In this document: positions 15,916-23,638 of the stretch, piece by piece
How positions within the stretch are numbered: the stretch's first letter is position 1
Layout: each line of letters opens with the position of its first letter
Assembly (NCBI GenBank): GCA_025463925.1
Contig: JAODBK010000030.1
Span: forward strand, 1-32,338
DNA: 32,338 nt
Source: Acidimicrobiales bacterium
GTDB taxonomy: Bacteria; Actinomycetota; Acidimicrobiia; Acidimicrobiales; AC-14
Direction: 5' to 3'
The notes under the pieces: model-generated
Seen by the model: the letters and a program-made list of their open reading frames with translations, nothing else
Database searches by the model: none
Told to the model about the DNA's origin: nothing
Position numbers and translations under genes: made by a program

Positions 15916-16857
15916 GTGGCCCTCGACCTCGCTCCGGCACTGGAGATCGGGCGCGCCCGGGTCAAGGTCGGCACCTGCAGCTGGACCGACGCCACCCTCG
16001 TCAAGGAGACCGACTGGTACCCGAAGCGGTCGATGAAGGCGGCCGAGCGGCTGGCCTACTACGCGGCCCGCTTCCCCCTGGTGGAGGCCGACAGCACCTA
16101 TTACTTCCCGCCCACTCCTGAGCTGACGGCGAGCTGGGTCGAGCGCACCCCGCCGGGATTCACCATGAACGTGAAGGCCTGGTCGCTCCTCACCGGCCAC
16201 CCGACGTTCCCGCACTCACTGTGGCCCGACCTCCAGGGTGAGGTGCCGAGCGAGCATCGCGACAAGCGGCGCCTCTATGCGAGCCACCTCGCCCCCGACG
16301 TGCTCGACGAGGCGTTCGCCCGCTTCCGTCACGCGCTGCTGCCGCTGGCCGAGGCCGGCAAGCTCGGCGCCGTCCTCCTGCAGTACCCGCGATGGTTCAC
16401 GCCGAAGGACGACACCCGCGCCGAGATCCTCGCGGCGCGCCAGCGCCTCCCCGACCTTCCGCTGTGCGTGGAGTTCCGCAACCGGCGATGGCTCGCGGCC
16501 GCCGAGTGCGAGAACACCCTCGAGTTCCTCGAGAACCTCGACCTGGCGTTCGTCTGCGTCGACGAGCCACAGGGCTTCGACTCGTCGCTCCCGCCGGTGG
16601 TCGCGGCGACGTCGGACCTGGCGGTGGTGCGGTTCCACGGGCGCAACACCTCCACTTGGGAGGAGAGCACCGAGACGGCGGCCGAGCGGTTCAAGTACCG
16701 CTACGCCCCTGACGAGCTGGCCGAATGGGTGCCGCGGTTGGCCGAGCTGGCCGAGTCGGCGACCGAGGTGCACGTCCTCATGAACAACTGCTGGCGCGAC
16801 GACGCCGTCGTCAATGCCGCCCAGCTCGCCCGAATGCTGGCCGGCGATCCCGGGTAA
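15916..16857 (+). CDS. DUF72 (YecE-like) family protein
   Basis: The protein is 313 aa from GTG 15916; an in-frame TTG lies at 15898 but GTG is preferred, with GGGTAGG 9 bases upstream. The sequence has the DUF72 hallmarks in order: VKVGTCSWTD near residue 16, EADSTYYFPPT near 60, KAWSLLTGHP near 90, VLLQYPRWF near 155, VEFRNRRWL near 190, VRFHGRN near 237 and VHVLMNNCW near 285. The fold is a TIM barrel; conserved acidic and aromatic residues line the barrel end, but no reaction is established for the family. It is 9 bases from the following 68-aa gene and may be co-transcribed with it. The family call is secure; the function is not known. Confidence 0.92.
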   Translation: MALDLAPALEIGRARVKVGTCSWTDATLVKETDWYPKRSMKAAERLAYYAARFPLVEADSTYYFPPTPELTASWVERTPPGFTMNVKAWSLLTGHPTFPHSLWPDLQGEVPSEHRDKRRLYASHLAPDVLDEAFARFRHALLPLAEAGKLGAVLLQYPRWFTPKDDTRAEILAARQRLPDLPLCVEFRNRRWLAAAECENTLEFLENLDLAFVCVDEPQGFDSSLPPVVAATSDLAVVRFHGRNTSTWEESTETAAERFKYRYAPDELAEWVPRLAELAESATEVHVLMNNCWRDDAVVNAAQLARMLAGDPG

Positions 16858-16866
16858 GGCGCGGGG

Positions 16867-17073
16867 ATGACCGAACGCGAGGAGAAGCTCAGCGACGCGA
16901 CCCACGAGGCCGACCGCCGCGATGCGATGAAGCACGGCGAAGCCGACCGGATGCCGACTCCCGAAGAGGAGGAGCTGGCCGAGCAGCAGACACTCGACCC
17001 CGACACCGTCGCCCACGAGAAGGAGATGGCCGAGCGGGGCGCCCACCAGAAGGGCGAGGGCCGGATCGACTGA
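16867..17073 (+). CDS. Small acidic, hydrophilic protein (68 aa)
   Basis: ATG 16867 lies 9 bases after the DUF72 stop. The product is strongly charged (Glu, Asp, Lys, Arg, His make up over half), with no cysteine and no hydrophobic core. It has a central PTPEEEELAEQQ segment. It looks intrinsically disordered or a simple helix. Codon use shows the third-position GC bias of neighbouring genes, and the gene fits neatly between two others, so I take it as real. I recognise no family. It resembles in style small stress- or DNA-associated hydrophilic proteins of actinobacteria, but that is only a comparison of composition. Confidence 0.65.
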   Translation: MTEREEKLSDATHEADRRDAMKHGEADRMPTPEEEELAEQQTLDPDTVAHEKEMAERGAHQKGEGRID

Positions 17074-17094
17074 CCTCCCCGCGACCGCGGGTCA
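17071..17094. terminator. Terminator-like palindrome between convergent genes
   Basis: The stop codon TGA (17071-17073) and the opposing stop (TCA, 17092-17094) are themselves the ends of an inverted repeat whose core is CCCGC (17078-17082)-GACC-GCGGG (17087-17091). It fills the 18-base gap and could end transcription from both sides. The stem is short and has no U-tract. Confidence 0.35.
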
Positions 17095-17853
17095 GCGGCG
17101 GCGGCGCACGATGATCACGGCCACCACGACGGCGACGATCGACGCGCCGATGACACCGATCGCGATCGCCGGGCCCGACGACCCGCTTCCGCCGCCGGCC
17201 TTCGGCGCGGTGACCACCGTCGGCTTCGGAGCGTTCGGACTCCGGGCCGGCACGTAGATCCCGAAGTCCGTGAAGATGGCGGCGACGCGGGTCCCGCCGC
17301 CGATGGCGAACGTCTCGAGCGCCTTCCACGTCTTCCCGTCGTCAGCCGAGAAGAGGGCGCCGTCGGCGCCCAGGCCGGAATCGAGGGCCACGTTGCCGGG
17401 CTTGGTGATCTTCGCGATCGGCACGCCCGAGGGCGAGAACTTCGCCGTGATGCGGTACGCGTTGCCGTCGGGGCTCTCGTTGGGCGGCAGCGGACCGAGC
17501 GTCGCCGGGTCGAGCGCGTCGAACGTCACCACGACCTCGGTGTCCGGCGGGTGCGGCGGGATCGCGCCTTCGACCAGCGAGATGATCGCCTGGGTGTCGG
17601 AGGTCTGCGGCCCGGCATTGGCCGACCCGGTCGGGCCGAGCGGCACCTTCACCGACTCGGTCGCGGGCGGCTTCACGTTGCTCGCCGCGAACTCCTTCGG
17701 CGGGTGGACCCAGTGGTACGGCACGCTCGGCGTGAAGCTGTCGAACAGTGGACGGGTGTGGCGGCCGGTCACCACGGGGGTCAGCACCACGACCACGAGG
17801 TATGCGAGGGCCACCGCAGCCCCGGCCACCGCCGAACGGTGGCGCCCGGTCAC
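17092..17853 (-). CDS. Membrane protein with two terminal membrane anchors and one Asp-box
   Basis: The protein is 253 aa from GTG 17853, which overlaps the upstream stop (GTGA); longer upstream starts would run through the preceding gene. A basic N-terminus leads into a membrane segment (about residues 8-28). A ~190-residue extracytoplasmic domain follows, then a Gly/Ser linker (GGGSGSSG) and a second membrane segment closed by RRRR at the very C-terminus. Residues 169-176 read SADDGKTW, a canonical Asp-box (SxDxGxTW) as found in beta-propeller loops, but only one copy is present, so no full propeller is built. Function is not recognised. It is the last gene of a coupled set with a substrate-binding lipoprotein and another membrane protein. 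Confidence 0.78.
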   Translation of the reverse strand: MTGRHRSAVAGAAVALAYLVVVVLTPVVTGRHTRPLFDSFTPSVPYHWVHPPKEFAASNVKPPATESVKVPLGPTGSANAGPQTSDTQAIISLVEGAIPPHPPDTEVVVTFDALDPATLGPLPPNESPDGNAYRITAKFSPSGVPIAKITKPGNVALDSGLGADGALFSADDGKTWKALETFAIGGGTRVAAIFTDFGIYVPARSPNAPKPTVVTAPKAGGGSGSSGPAIAIGVIGASIVAVVVAVIIVRRRR

Positions 17854-19109
17854 GAGACCGGCAGCACGGTGATCGGGTCGGTCGCGAACGCCGGCGGCCA
17901 CACCACCTTCATGCGCCCCGGCGCCACCCACTCACCGATCACCGACGCCGCCGCCCGGTTCTCCCCGGCGTCGGGCTGGCCCGGCGGCGGGAAGTCGATG
18001 CCGCTGCCGTTGGCGAGGGTGCCGATCGGCAGGTGGGTCGCCAACGCCGCCGCGGCGACGTCGGCCGGCGCCAAGGACGCGGCGTGCGGGAGGACGTGGT
18101 GCAACAGCGCCCACGTGCTGGCGAATCCGGCCAGCACCGGCGCGTAGAGCTCGTCGTGCCACCGCTTCTCGTACTGCGCCTTGGCCCACGCCAGCTCGGA
18201 GCGCGCGTCCGGCAGCAGCGCCGCCACCTTGATGGTGTCGCCGTCGGGCTTGTCCGACGCGAACAGGCCGACCGCCGACGGGCCGAGCGCGGCGCCGAAG
18301 TCGGGCATGCAGTATCCGGAGCTCGTGCCGACGCTGGCGAGCAGCGGCAGGTGCGCCTTCACCGTTGCGCGCCGCAGGGCCACGCCGTCCTGGAGGTACG
18401 ACGCGACCGCGAGCACGTCGGGCCGGGCGGCGGCGATCCGCGACACCAGCGCGTCCATGTCGTCGGTGACCGCGTACGGGAACGCCGCCACCTCGAGTGG
18501 ACCGCGCGCCGTGATCTCGCCGAGCGCGCCCAGGCCGACCGCCCGGCCGTAGGAGTCGTCGGCGTACGCGACCGCCCACCGCAACGGGCGGCCGGCACCG
18601 AGCTTCGGCGCCAGCTCGTCGCGGACGAACGCCACCGCATTGCGACCGAGGTTGGCCCCCATCGGCGACAGCCGGAAGAAGTGGGCACCGCCCTCGGCCA
18701 GCGGCGCGGTCTCGCCGACCGCGCCGGTCTCCCAGAGCAGCTGCCCGAGCCGGGCCGCGGCCGCGCTGGCCGGCGACGAGATGGTGCTGCCGTGGGTGCC
18801 CACGACGATCATGTCGCGGCGCGCCGCGAGCTGTTCCATGGCGGCGGGGGCCTGCTCGGCCCGCGCCACGTCGATCAGGTCGAGCGCGACCCGGCGCCCG
18901 CGCACCCCGCCGCGCTGGTTGACGAGGTCGACCGCGAGCTGCGCGCCGCGGGCCTCCTCGGCGCCGCTCGTGCCCTGCGCACCGGTGAGCGGGTAGATCG
19001 CGCCGAGGTGGAGCACCGGGCCGGCGGCGCGGCCGCCACTCGACCCGCAGGCCGTCGCCAGCAGCGCCAACGTCGCGACCGCGACCCCGACCCCGGTGAT
19101 GCGCCTCAC
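17850..19109 (-). CDS. Substrate-binding lipoprotein (branched-chain amino acid-type, Peripla_BP_6)
   Basis: The protein is 419 aa from GTG 19109, overlapping the upstream stop (GTGA). A short lipoprotein signal ends in LLATAC with the lipid-acceptor C21. The mature part has the type I periplasmic-binding fold typical of Leu/Ile/Val receptors: HLGAIYPLTGAQGTSG near residue 36, GAQLAVDLVNQRGGVRGRRV near 58-77 (cited partly: LAVDLVNQRGGV), VGTHGSTISSPAS near 106 and FRLSPMGANLGRNAV near 150. It would bind a small ligand outside the membrane. No permease or ATPase gene is nearby; instead the gene is coupled on both sides to membrane proteins. It may serve a distant transporter or act as a receptor for its neighbours. 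Confidence 0.88.
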   Translation of the reverse strand: MRRITGVGVAVATLALLATACGSSGGRAAGPVLHLGAIYPLTGAQGTSGAEEARGAQLAVDLVNQRGGVRGRRVALDLIDVARAEQAPAAMEQLAARRDMIVVGTHGSTISSPASAAAARLGQLLWETGAVGETAPLAEGGAHFFRLSPMGANLGRNAVAFVRDELAPKLGAGRPLRWAVAYADDSYGRAVGLGALGEITARGPLEVAAFPYAVTDDMDALVSRIAAARPDVLAVASYLQDGVALRRATVKAHLPLLASVGTSSGYCMPDFGAALGPSAVGLFASDKPDGDTIKVAALLPDARSELAWAKAQYEKRWHDELYAPVLAGFASTWALLHHVLPHAASLAPADVAAAALATHLPIGTLANGSGIDFPPPGQPDAGENRAAASVIGEWVAPGRMKVVWPPAFATDPITVLPVS

Positions 19110-19645
19110 GACGCGACCTGGACGATGACGGAGGTCCGCACCGGGGTGCGCCACGGCACGTGGTTCGCCTGCACGAACTCGGCCTCCAACACGTGCTCGC
19201 CGGATGTCAACCCGGTCAGGTCCTGCGACAACCCGTTCACCATCGAGACCAACTGCCTGTCGATGAAGAGATGGATGTGGCCGGCATCAGGCGTCACCTT
19301 GGTCCGCGTGATCGGCACCAGCCGGGCACCTATCAGCCGCAGCTCGACGTGGACCCGCGAGCTGTGCAGCACCTCGCCCGGCCTCGGCGTCACGAACTCG
19401 AGCCGCGCCTTGGTGTCGAGCACCTTCCCCGACAGCTTTGGCTTGGGCACCCAGGTCGTCGCGGTCACCGCCGCCACCAGCACCACCATCATCACGACCG
19501 GCAGGCCGGCACCGAGCCATCGCGACGTACGGTCGGGCCGCCGCCGGATGTGCATGAACCACGCGAACAGCCCGACGTCCACCGCGAGCAGCGCGCTCGT
19601 CACGTTGTCGGCGCCCGAGCCGAGCGCGTGCGCGAGCAGACCCAC
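19106..19645 (-). CDS. Membrane protein with extracytoplasmic beta-type domain
   Basis: The protein is 179 aa from GTG 19645. Two hydrophobic segments (about residues 17-32 and 45-67) are separated by a positively charged loop, HIRRRPDRTSR. A ~110-residue domain after the second segment contains PGEVLHSSRVHVELRL, GHIHLFIDRQLVSM and GEHVLEAEFVQANHVPW. These alternating hydrophobic strands and the GHIHLFID motif recall small Ig-like domains in secreted actinobacterial proteins (DUF4399-like), a comparison I cannot verify. It is the first of three genes joined by GTGA overlaps and lies 11 bases after the NTF2-like gene. Its role is probably to work with the lipoprotein encoded next. Confidence 0.78.
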   Translation of the reverse strand: MGLLAHALGSGADNVTSALLAVDVGLFAWFMHIRRRPDRTSRWLGAGLPVVMMVVLVAAVTATTWVPKPKLSGKVLDTKARLEFVTPRPGEVLHSSRVHVELRLIGARLVPITRTKVTPDAGHIHLFIDRQLVSMVNGLSQDLTGLTSGEHVLEAEFVQANHVPWRTPVRTSVIVQVAS

Positions 19646-19656
19646 GCGGCGGCACC

Positions 19657-20073
19657 CTAACCCTGGTCCTCGTCATCCAGGGTGGCGGGCGCGGTGATCA
19701 CCGACGCGTGATGGGCGACCATCCGCCACTCGTCGTCGTCGCCCCGCGTGAAGAGGTTCATCGCGGCGACCGCCAGCCCGGCGTCCACGTCGAGCACGTT
19801 CTCGTCGAGGGACACCCAACCCACGTCGCCGTCCATCTGCCCGTACACCTCGGTGAGGATGAACTGGAGGCGCTGGTCGTTCTGGAACAGCGCGAAGAAC
19901 GAGGCCGCGACGCGGGCCCAGCCACGCAGCGTCGGCCAGCCCGGGTGGGTGCAGGTGGCCCGGTCGCTGTGCTCCCAGAGCTGGGACATGGCGTCCAGGT
20001 CGCGGGCTTCGAAGGCGTCGTAGAACGACCGATTCGCCTCGAGCACGGCTTCGAGCTCGTCGGCGGCCGGCAC
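19657..20073 (-). CDS. NTF2-like / SnoaL-type small protein
   Basis: The product is about 138 aa. The start is unsure: GTG 20073 is used here, while an in-frame TTG at 20091 and CTG at 20085 lie closer to a GAAGGG sequence (20092-20097). The sequence has the pattern of SnoaL_3 proteins: ANRSFYDAFEARDLDAM, WEHSDRATCTHPGWPTLRGW, LQFILTEVYGQM, VGWVSLDENV and WRMVAHHAS. These form a cone-shaped alpha+beta barrel that may bind small ligands or act as an enzyme; no specific activity can be inferred. It is separated by 11 bases from the membrane-protein gene downstream and diverges from the NERD-like gene. Confidence 0.85.
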   Translation of the reverse strand: MPAADELEAVLEANRSFYDAFEARDLDAMSQLWEHSDRATCTHPGWPTLRGWARVAASFFALFQNDQRLQFILTEVYGQMDGDVGWVSLDENVLDVDAGLAVAAMNLFTRGDDDEWRMVAHHASVITAPATLDDEDQG

Positions 20074-20129
20074 GACCGCGGACAGTACCAACCCTTCAGA
20101 CCGGCCCCGGTAGTGCCGATGGACTACTC

Positions 20130-20546
20130 ATGTTCACCGGTGTGCGGGTTCGGCGCGCCGCGATCGACCGGACGCTCGGCGCGCTGCCGGTGAGATGGCG
20201 CTGCGTCCTCCACGGGCGCGACCGGGTGGTGATCGGCCCGACCGGCGCCTTCGCGGTCGCCGACGACCAGCCGTCGGTGTCCGAGGCCGCCGAGCGGGTG
20301 GCCCACGCCGCGGGCGAGATCCGTGACTTCCTCGCGTCGGTGGGCTCGTGGGCGCCGTTCGTCGACCCGCTGGTGGTGGTCGACGGCCACGCCGAGCACA
20401 TCTCGCGGGCGACCATCGTCCCGAGTCGCCTCCTCAACGACGTCCTCACCTGCGGGCCACAGCAGCTCGAGGATGGCGAGATCACCCGCATCGCCGATCG
20501 CCTCGGCAGCCTGCGGCCGCCGCGCCTGCGAACCGCGATTCACTAA
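20130..20546 (+). CDS. NERD-like domain protein, apparently lacking catalytic residues
   Basis: The 138-aa protein starts at ATG 20130. The pattern WRCVLHGRDRVVIGPTGAFAV, cited partly as RVVIGPTGAFAV (near residue 32-43), then FVDPLVVVDGHAE, TIVPSRLLNDVL and EITRIADRLGSL follows the order of actinobacterial NERD (nuclease-related) domains: the VVGPTGVFVVD-type strand, the PVLCV-type strand, and the helix near the C-terminus. The Asp and Lys expected after the GPTG strand (DSK type) are replaced by ADDQPSV, so nuclease activity is doubtful. The domain is short and has no helicase or kinase partner. It is 31 bases upstream of the GGDEF-EAL gene on the same strand. The family assignment rests on motif order only. 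Confidence 0.65.
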   Translation: MFTGVRVRRAAIDRTLGALPVRWRCVLHGRDRVVIGPTGAFAVADDQPSVSEAAERVAHAAGEIRDFLASVGSWAPFVDPLVVVDGHAEHISRATIVPSRLLNDVLTCGPQQLEDGEITRIADRLGSLRPPRLRTAIH

Positions 20547-20577
20547 GACCGCCCCGGCGCCGGCCGACAGGAGCGGC

Positions 20578-22788
20578 ATGGATCCGACCACCGGCGGGCG
20601 CGACTGGGCGGGGATGAAGTTCGTGATCCCCGGCGTCGCCGCGCTCGCGGCCGCCGTGTCCCTGGCCGGCCGATGGCACTGGTCGGCTCGCGTCCCGTTC
20701 GTCGCGATGTTTGGCGTGCTCGTGGCCAGCGCCGTCGCCTCGACCGCGCTGGCGACCATCGGCGCGGACGCACCCGCGTGGCAGCGGCACGCGCGGGTCG
20801 CGTCGGTGCTCGGGACGTGCACGGTGGCCATGTACCTCACCGGGTGGGGCCCGCTGCTGTCGGTGGGGTACCTGTACGTCGTCGCCCAACTGCTGGAGGA
20901 CCACGGCAGCCGCGCCACCTGGCCGATCATGGCGTGGCTGACGGTCTGCAGCGCGATCGGCCTCGGTGGGGTCGCGCTCCACGTCGCGCCCACCATGCTG
21001 CACCGGCCGCTCGTGTACGGATTGGGCGCGCTCACGACGATCGGCCTGCTGTCAGGCGTGCGGCTGCTCGGCGCGTCGGCGGCCCGGGGTGAGGCGGCCG
21101 AGGAAGCCCTGCGCGGCAGCGAGATGCGATTCCGCTCGGTGCTCGCGCATTCGAGCGACCTCGTCGCGGTGATCGCCGCCGACGGCCTGATCTCGTATCA
21201 GAGCCCGTCGATCGAGAAGCTCCTGGGGCATCAGCCCGACAAGATCATGACCTTCCTCGACACCATCCATCCCGATGACCACGCCCAAGCCGGCGAGCTC
21301 TTCGCGACGATCCTCACGACCCCCGGCGCCACGATCACCGGCGAGATCCACCTCCTCCACGCCGACGGCACCGCTCGGCTGTGCGACTTCAGCGCGACCA
21401 ACCTGATCGACACGCCGGGTGTGAACGGCGTCGTCGCCAACGTCCGGGACATCACCGAGCGCCGGGCCTCCGAGGACGAGCTGAAGGAGCGGGCCTTCCG
21501 CGACGCGCTGACTGGTCTCCCGAACCGCGCACTGTTCATGGACCGGCTCGATCAAGCGCTGACCCATCTGGAGTGGCACCCCGGTCCGATGTCGGTGCTG
21601 TTCCTCGACCTCGACCGGTTCAAGGTCGTCAACGACAGCCTCGGCCACTCCGTCGGCGACGAGCTGCTGGTGATGGTCGCCCGCCGGATCGAGCAGTGCG
21701 TTCGCGACGGTGACACCGTCGCCCGACTCGGCGGCGACGAGTTCACCGTCCTGCTCGACGGGATGGACGACCCGTCCGACGCGGTCCATGTGGCCGATCG
21801 CATCGTGGCGATGTGCCGGCTGCCGTTCGTCGTCGACGGCCGGGAGGTCTTCACCACCGCCAGCATCGGCATCGTCATGTGCGAACCGGGCCAGGCGGCC
21901 GACGACGTGCTGCGCAACGCCGATCTCGCGATGTACCTGGCCAAGGACTCTGGTCGCTCGCGCCACGCGACGTTCGACGCCAGCATGTCGGCCCGCGCCG
22001 TCGCCCAGCTCGAGACGGAGACCGACCTCCGGCGGGCCATCACCCGCGGCCACCTGATGCTGCACTACCAGCCGATGGTCCGGGTCGACACCAACGAGAT
22101 CATGGGGCTCGAAGCGCTGGTGCGGTGGCCGGTGGGCGACCACCTGGTGTCGCCGAGCGAGTTCATCCCGATGGCGGAGGAGACCGGCCTCATCGTGCCG
22201 CTCGGGCGTTGGGTCCTCGAGGAGGCGTGCCGCCAGGGCGAGGCGTGGCGGGCCGAAGGCCTCCTCGGCCCCGACTCCACGATGCACGTCAACATCTCCG
22301 CCCGGCAGCTCGCGCAGCCCGATCTCGTCGCAACGGTGGCCGAGGTGCTCGGGCTCACCGGGTTCCCGGTGCATCAGCTCGTCCTCGAGATCACCGAGAG
22401 CGACGTGATGCGCGACTTCCACGACATCCTCGGGACGCTGCGGCGCCTCGAACGCCTCGGTGTCGGTCTGGCCATCGACGACTTCGGCGCCGGGTACTCG
22501 TCGTTCGGCTATCTCCGCCGCTTCCCGGCCCGGACCCTGAAGTTGGACAAGACGTTCATCGACGGCGTGGCCGGCCGGCGCCAGGCCGACACCGCCATCG
22601 TCGAGACCGTCGTGCGGCTCGCGCACACCCTCGACATGAAGGTGATCGCCGAGGGCGTCGAGACTGCCGAGCAGCTCGCGGGGCTGGTCGCAACTGGTTG
22701 CGATCTCTTCCAGGGCTACCACTTCTCACGACCGTTGCCGGCCCACGAGATGCGGGCCCTGCTCGCGCCCACCACCGCGCTCGCGTAG
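20578..22788 (+). CDS. Membrane PAS-GGDEF-EAL protein (c-di-GMP turnover)
   Basis: The protein is 736 aa from ATG 20578, with AGGAG 4 bases upstream. About six hydrophobic segments (residues 12-165) form a membrane input module. A PAS domain (about 180-297, ending in VRDITERRASEDEL) leads to a GGDEF domain with intact RLGGDEFTVLL (near 385) and an RDGD inhibitory-site motif five residues before GGDEF. The EAL domain (about 490-730) has LEALVRWP, NISARQL, EITESD, DDFGAGYSS, LKLDKTFIDG and VIAEGVET, all typical of active phosphodiesterases. It could both make and break c-di-GMP; which activity dominates cannot be read from sequence. It controls a lifestyle switch in response to a membrane or PAS-bound signal. 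Confidence 0.95.
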   Translation: MDPTTGGRDWAGMKFVIPGVAALAAAVSLAGRWHWSARVPFVAMFGVLVASAVASTALATIGADAPAWQRHARVASVLGTCTVAMYLTGWGPLLSVGYLYVVAQLLEDHGSRATWPIMAWLTVCSAIGLGGVALHVAPTMLHRPLVYGLGALTTIGLLSGVRLLGASAARGEAAEEALRGSEMRFRSVLAHSSDLVAVIAADGLISYQSPSIEKLLGHQPDKIMTFLDTIHPDDHAQAGELFATILTTPGATITGEIHLLHADGTARLCDFSATNLIDTPGVNGVVANVRDITERRASEDELKERAFRDALTGLPNRALFMDRLDQALTHLEWHPGPMSVLFLDLDRFKVVNDSLGHSVGDELLVMVARRIEQCVRDGDTVARLGGDEFTVLLDGMDDPSDAVHVADRIVAMCRLPFVVDGREVFTTASIGIVMCEPGQAADDVLRNADLAMYLAKDSGRSRHATFDASMSARAVAQLETETDLRRAITRGHLMLHYQPMVRVDTNEIMGLEALVRWPVGDHLVSPSEFIPMAEETGLIVPLGRWVLEEACRQGEAWRAEGLLGPDSTMHVNISARQLAQPDLVATVAEVLGLTGFPVHQLVLEITESDVMRDFHDILGTLRRLERLGVGLAIDDFGAGYSSFGYLRRFPARTLKLDKTFIDGVAGRRQADTAIVETVVRLAHTLDMKVIAEGVETAEQLAGLVATGCDLFQGYHFSRPLPAHEMRALLAPTTALA

Positions 22789-22799
22789 CTTGCGGGCCC

Positions 22800-23594
22800 G
22801 TGCCCGCGATGTACGACTTCGGCGGTGACGGCCCGCCGCTGGTGCTGGCGCACGCCACCGGCTTCCACGGACACGTGTGGCTGCCGGTCGTCGATCACCT
22901 GCGCGACCGCTTCCGGTGCATCGCGTTCGACGAGCGAGGGCACGGCGACAACCGCACCGCGCCGGGCGAGACCTTCGAATGGCAGCACTTCGCCGATGAC
23001 GTGCTGGCCGTCGTCGACGCGCTCGCGCTCGAGCAGCCGATGGGCGCCGGGCACTCGGCCGGCGGCGCCGCGCTGATCATGGCCGAGCTGGCCCGGCCCG
23101 GGACGTTCCGATCGCTGTGGTGCTACGAGCCGATCATCATCCCGGCCGATCCACCGCCCGCGCCGGCCGACAACCCGCTCTCGATCGGTGCCCGCCGGCG
23201 GCGCGAGGTCTTCGCCTCGCGCGAGGACGCGTTGGCCAACTTCGCGTCGAAGCCGCCGTTCGACTCGATCGCACCCGACGCGCTGGCGGCATACGTCGAG
23301 TACGGCTTCGACGACCTGCCCGACGGCACGGTGCGGCTGAAGTGCCGGCGCGACGACGAGGCCCAGGTGTACGCCCATGGCTTCTCGCACGGCACCTGGG
23401 CCCGGTTCCCCGACGTCCGGGTGCCCGTGCACATCGTGTGCGGCGAGACCACCGACGCGATGACCCCGGCGCTCATCGCCGCGCAGGCGGCCGCGCTGCC
23501 GGACGGCACGAGCGAGGTGCTCCCGGGACTCGGCCATTTCGGCCCGCTGGAGGACCCGGCGGCCGTCGCCGCGTCCATCGCCCGCCAGGCCTGA
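22800..23594 (+). CDS. Alpha/beta hydrolase
   Basis: The protein is 264 aa from GTG 22800; ATG 22809 is an equally possible start (261 aa). It has the oxyanion-region motif HATGFHGHVW, FDERGHGDN, the nucleophile elbow GHSAGG with S86, an acid D219 in ETTDAMTP, and H246 in GLGHFGPLED, which together make a complete Ser-Asp-His triad. The cap region (about 105-185) is rich in Pro and Arg. It is a cytoplasmic esterase or C-C/C-O bond hydrolase of unknown substrate. It begins 11 bases after the GGDEF-EAL stop, so the two may be co-transcribed, although their functions have no evident link. A hairpin follows its stop. Confidence 0.92.
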   Translation: MPAMYDFGGDGPPLVLAHATGFHGHVWLPVVDHLRDRFRCIAFDERGHGDNRTAPGETFEWQHFADDVLAVVDALALEQPMGAGHSAGGAALIMAELARPGTFRSLWCYEPIIIPADPPPAPADNPLSIGARRRREVFASREDALANFASKPPFDSIAPDALAAYVEYGFDDLPDGTVRLKCRRDDEAQVYAHGFSHGTWARFPDVRVPVHIVCGETTDAMTPALIAAQAAALPDGTSEVLPGLGHFGPLEDPAAVAASIARQA

Positions 23595-23599
23595 CCGGT

Positions 23600-23623
23600 C
23601 CCCGTTCCTGTCGCAGGGCGGGG
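23600..23623 (+). terminator. Stem-loop after the alpha/beta hydrolase
   Basis: CCCCG (23600-23604) pairs with CGGGG (23619-23623), and CCTG (23607-23610) with CAGG (23614-23617), around the triloop TCG. It begins 6 bases after the TGA and ends 15 bases before the nuclease start at 23639. It may be a terminator or part of the next gene's leader; no U-tract is present. Confidence 0.4.
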
Positions 23624-23638
23624 ATACCCTCGGACTCG

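Noticed and set aside
16867-17073. Toxin-antitoxin reading of small proteins (68 aa here, 61 aa at 27349-27534)
   Set aside because: Neither has a small partner gene next to it, and neither shows a DNA-binding or toxin motif that I can recognise.
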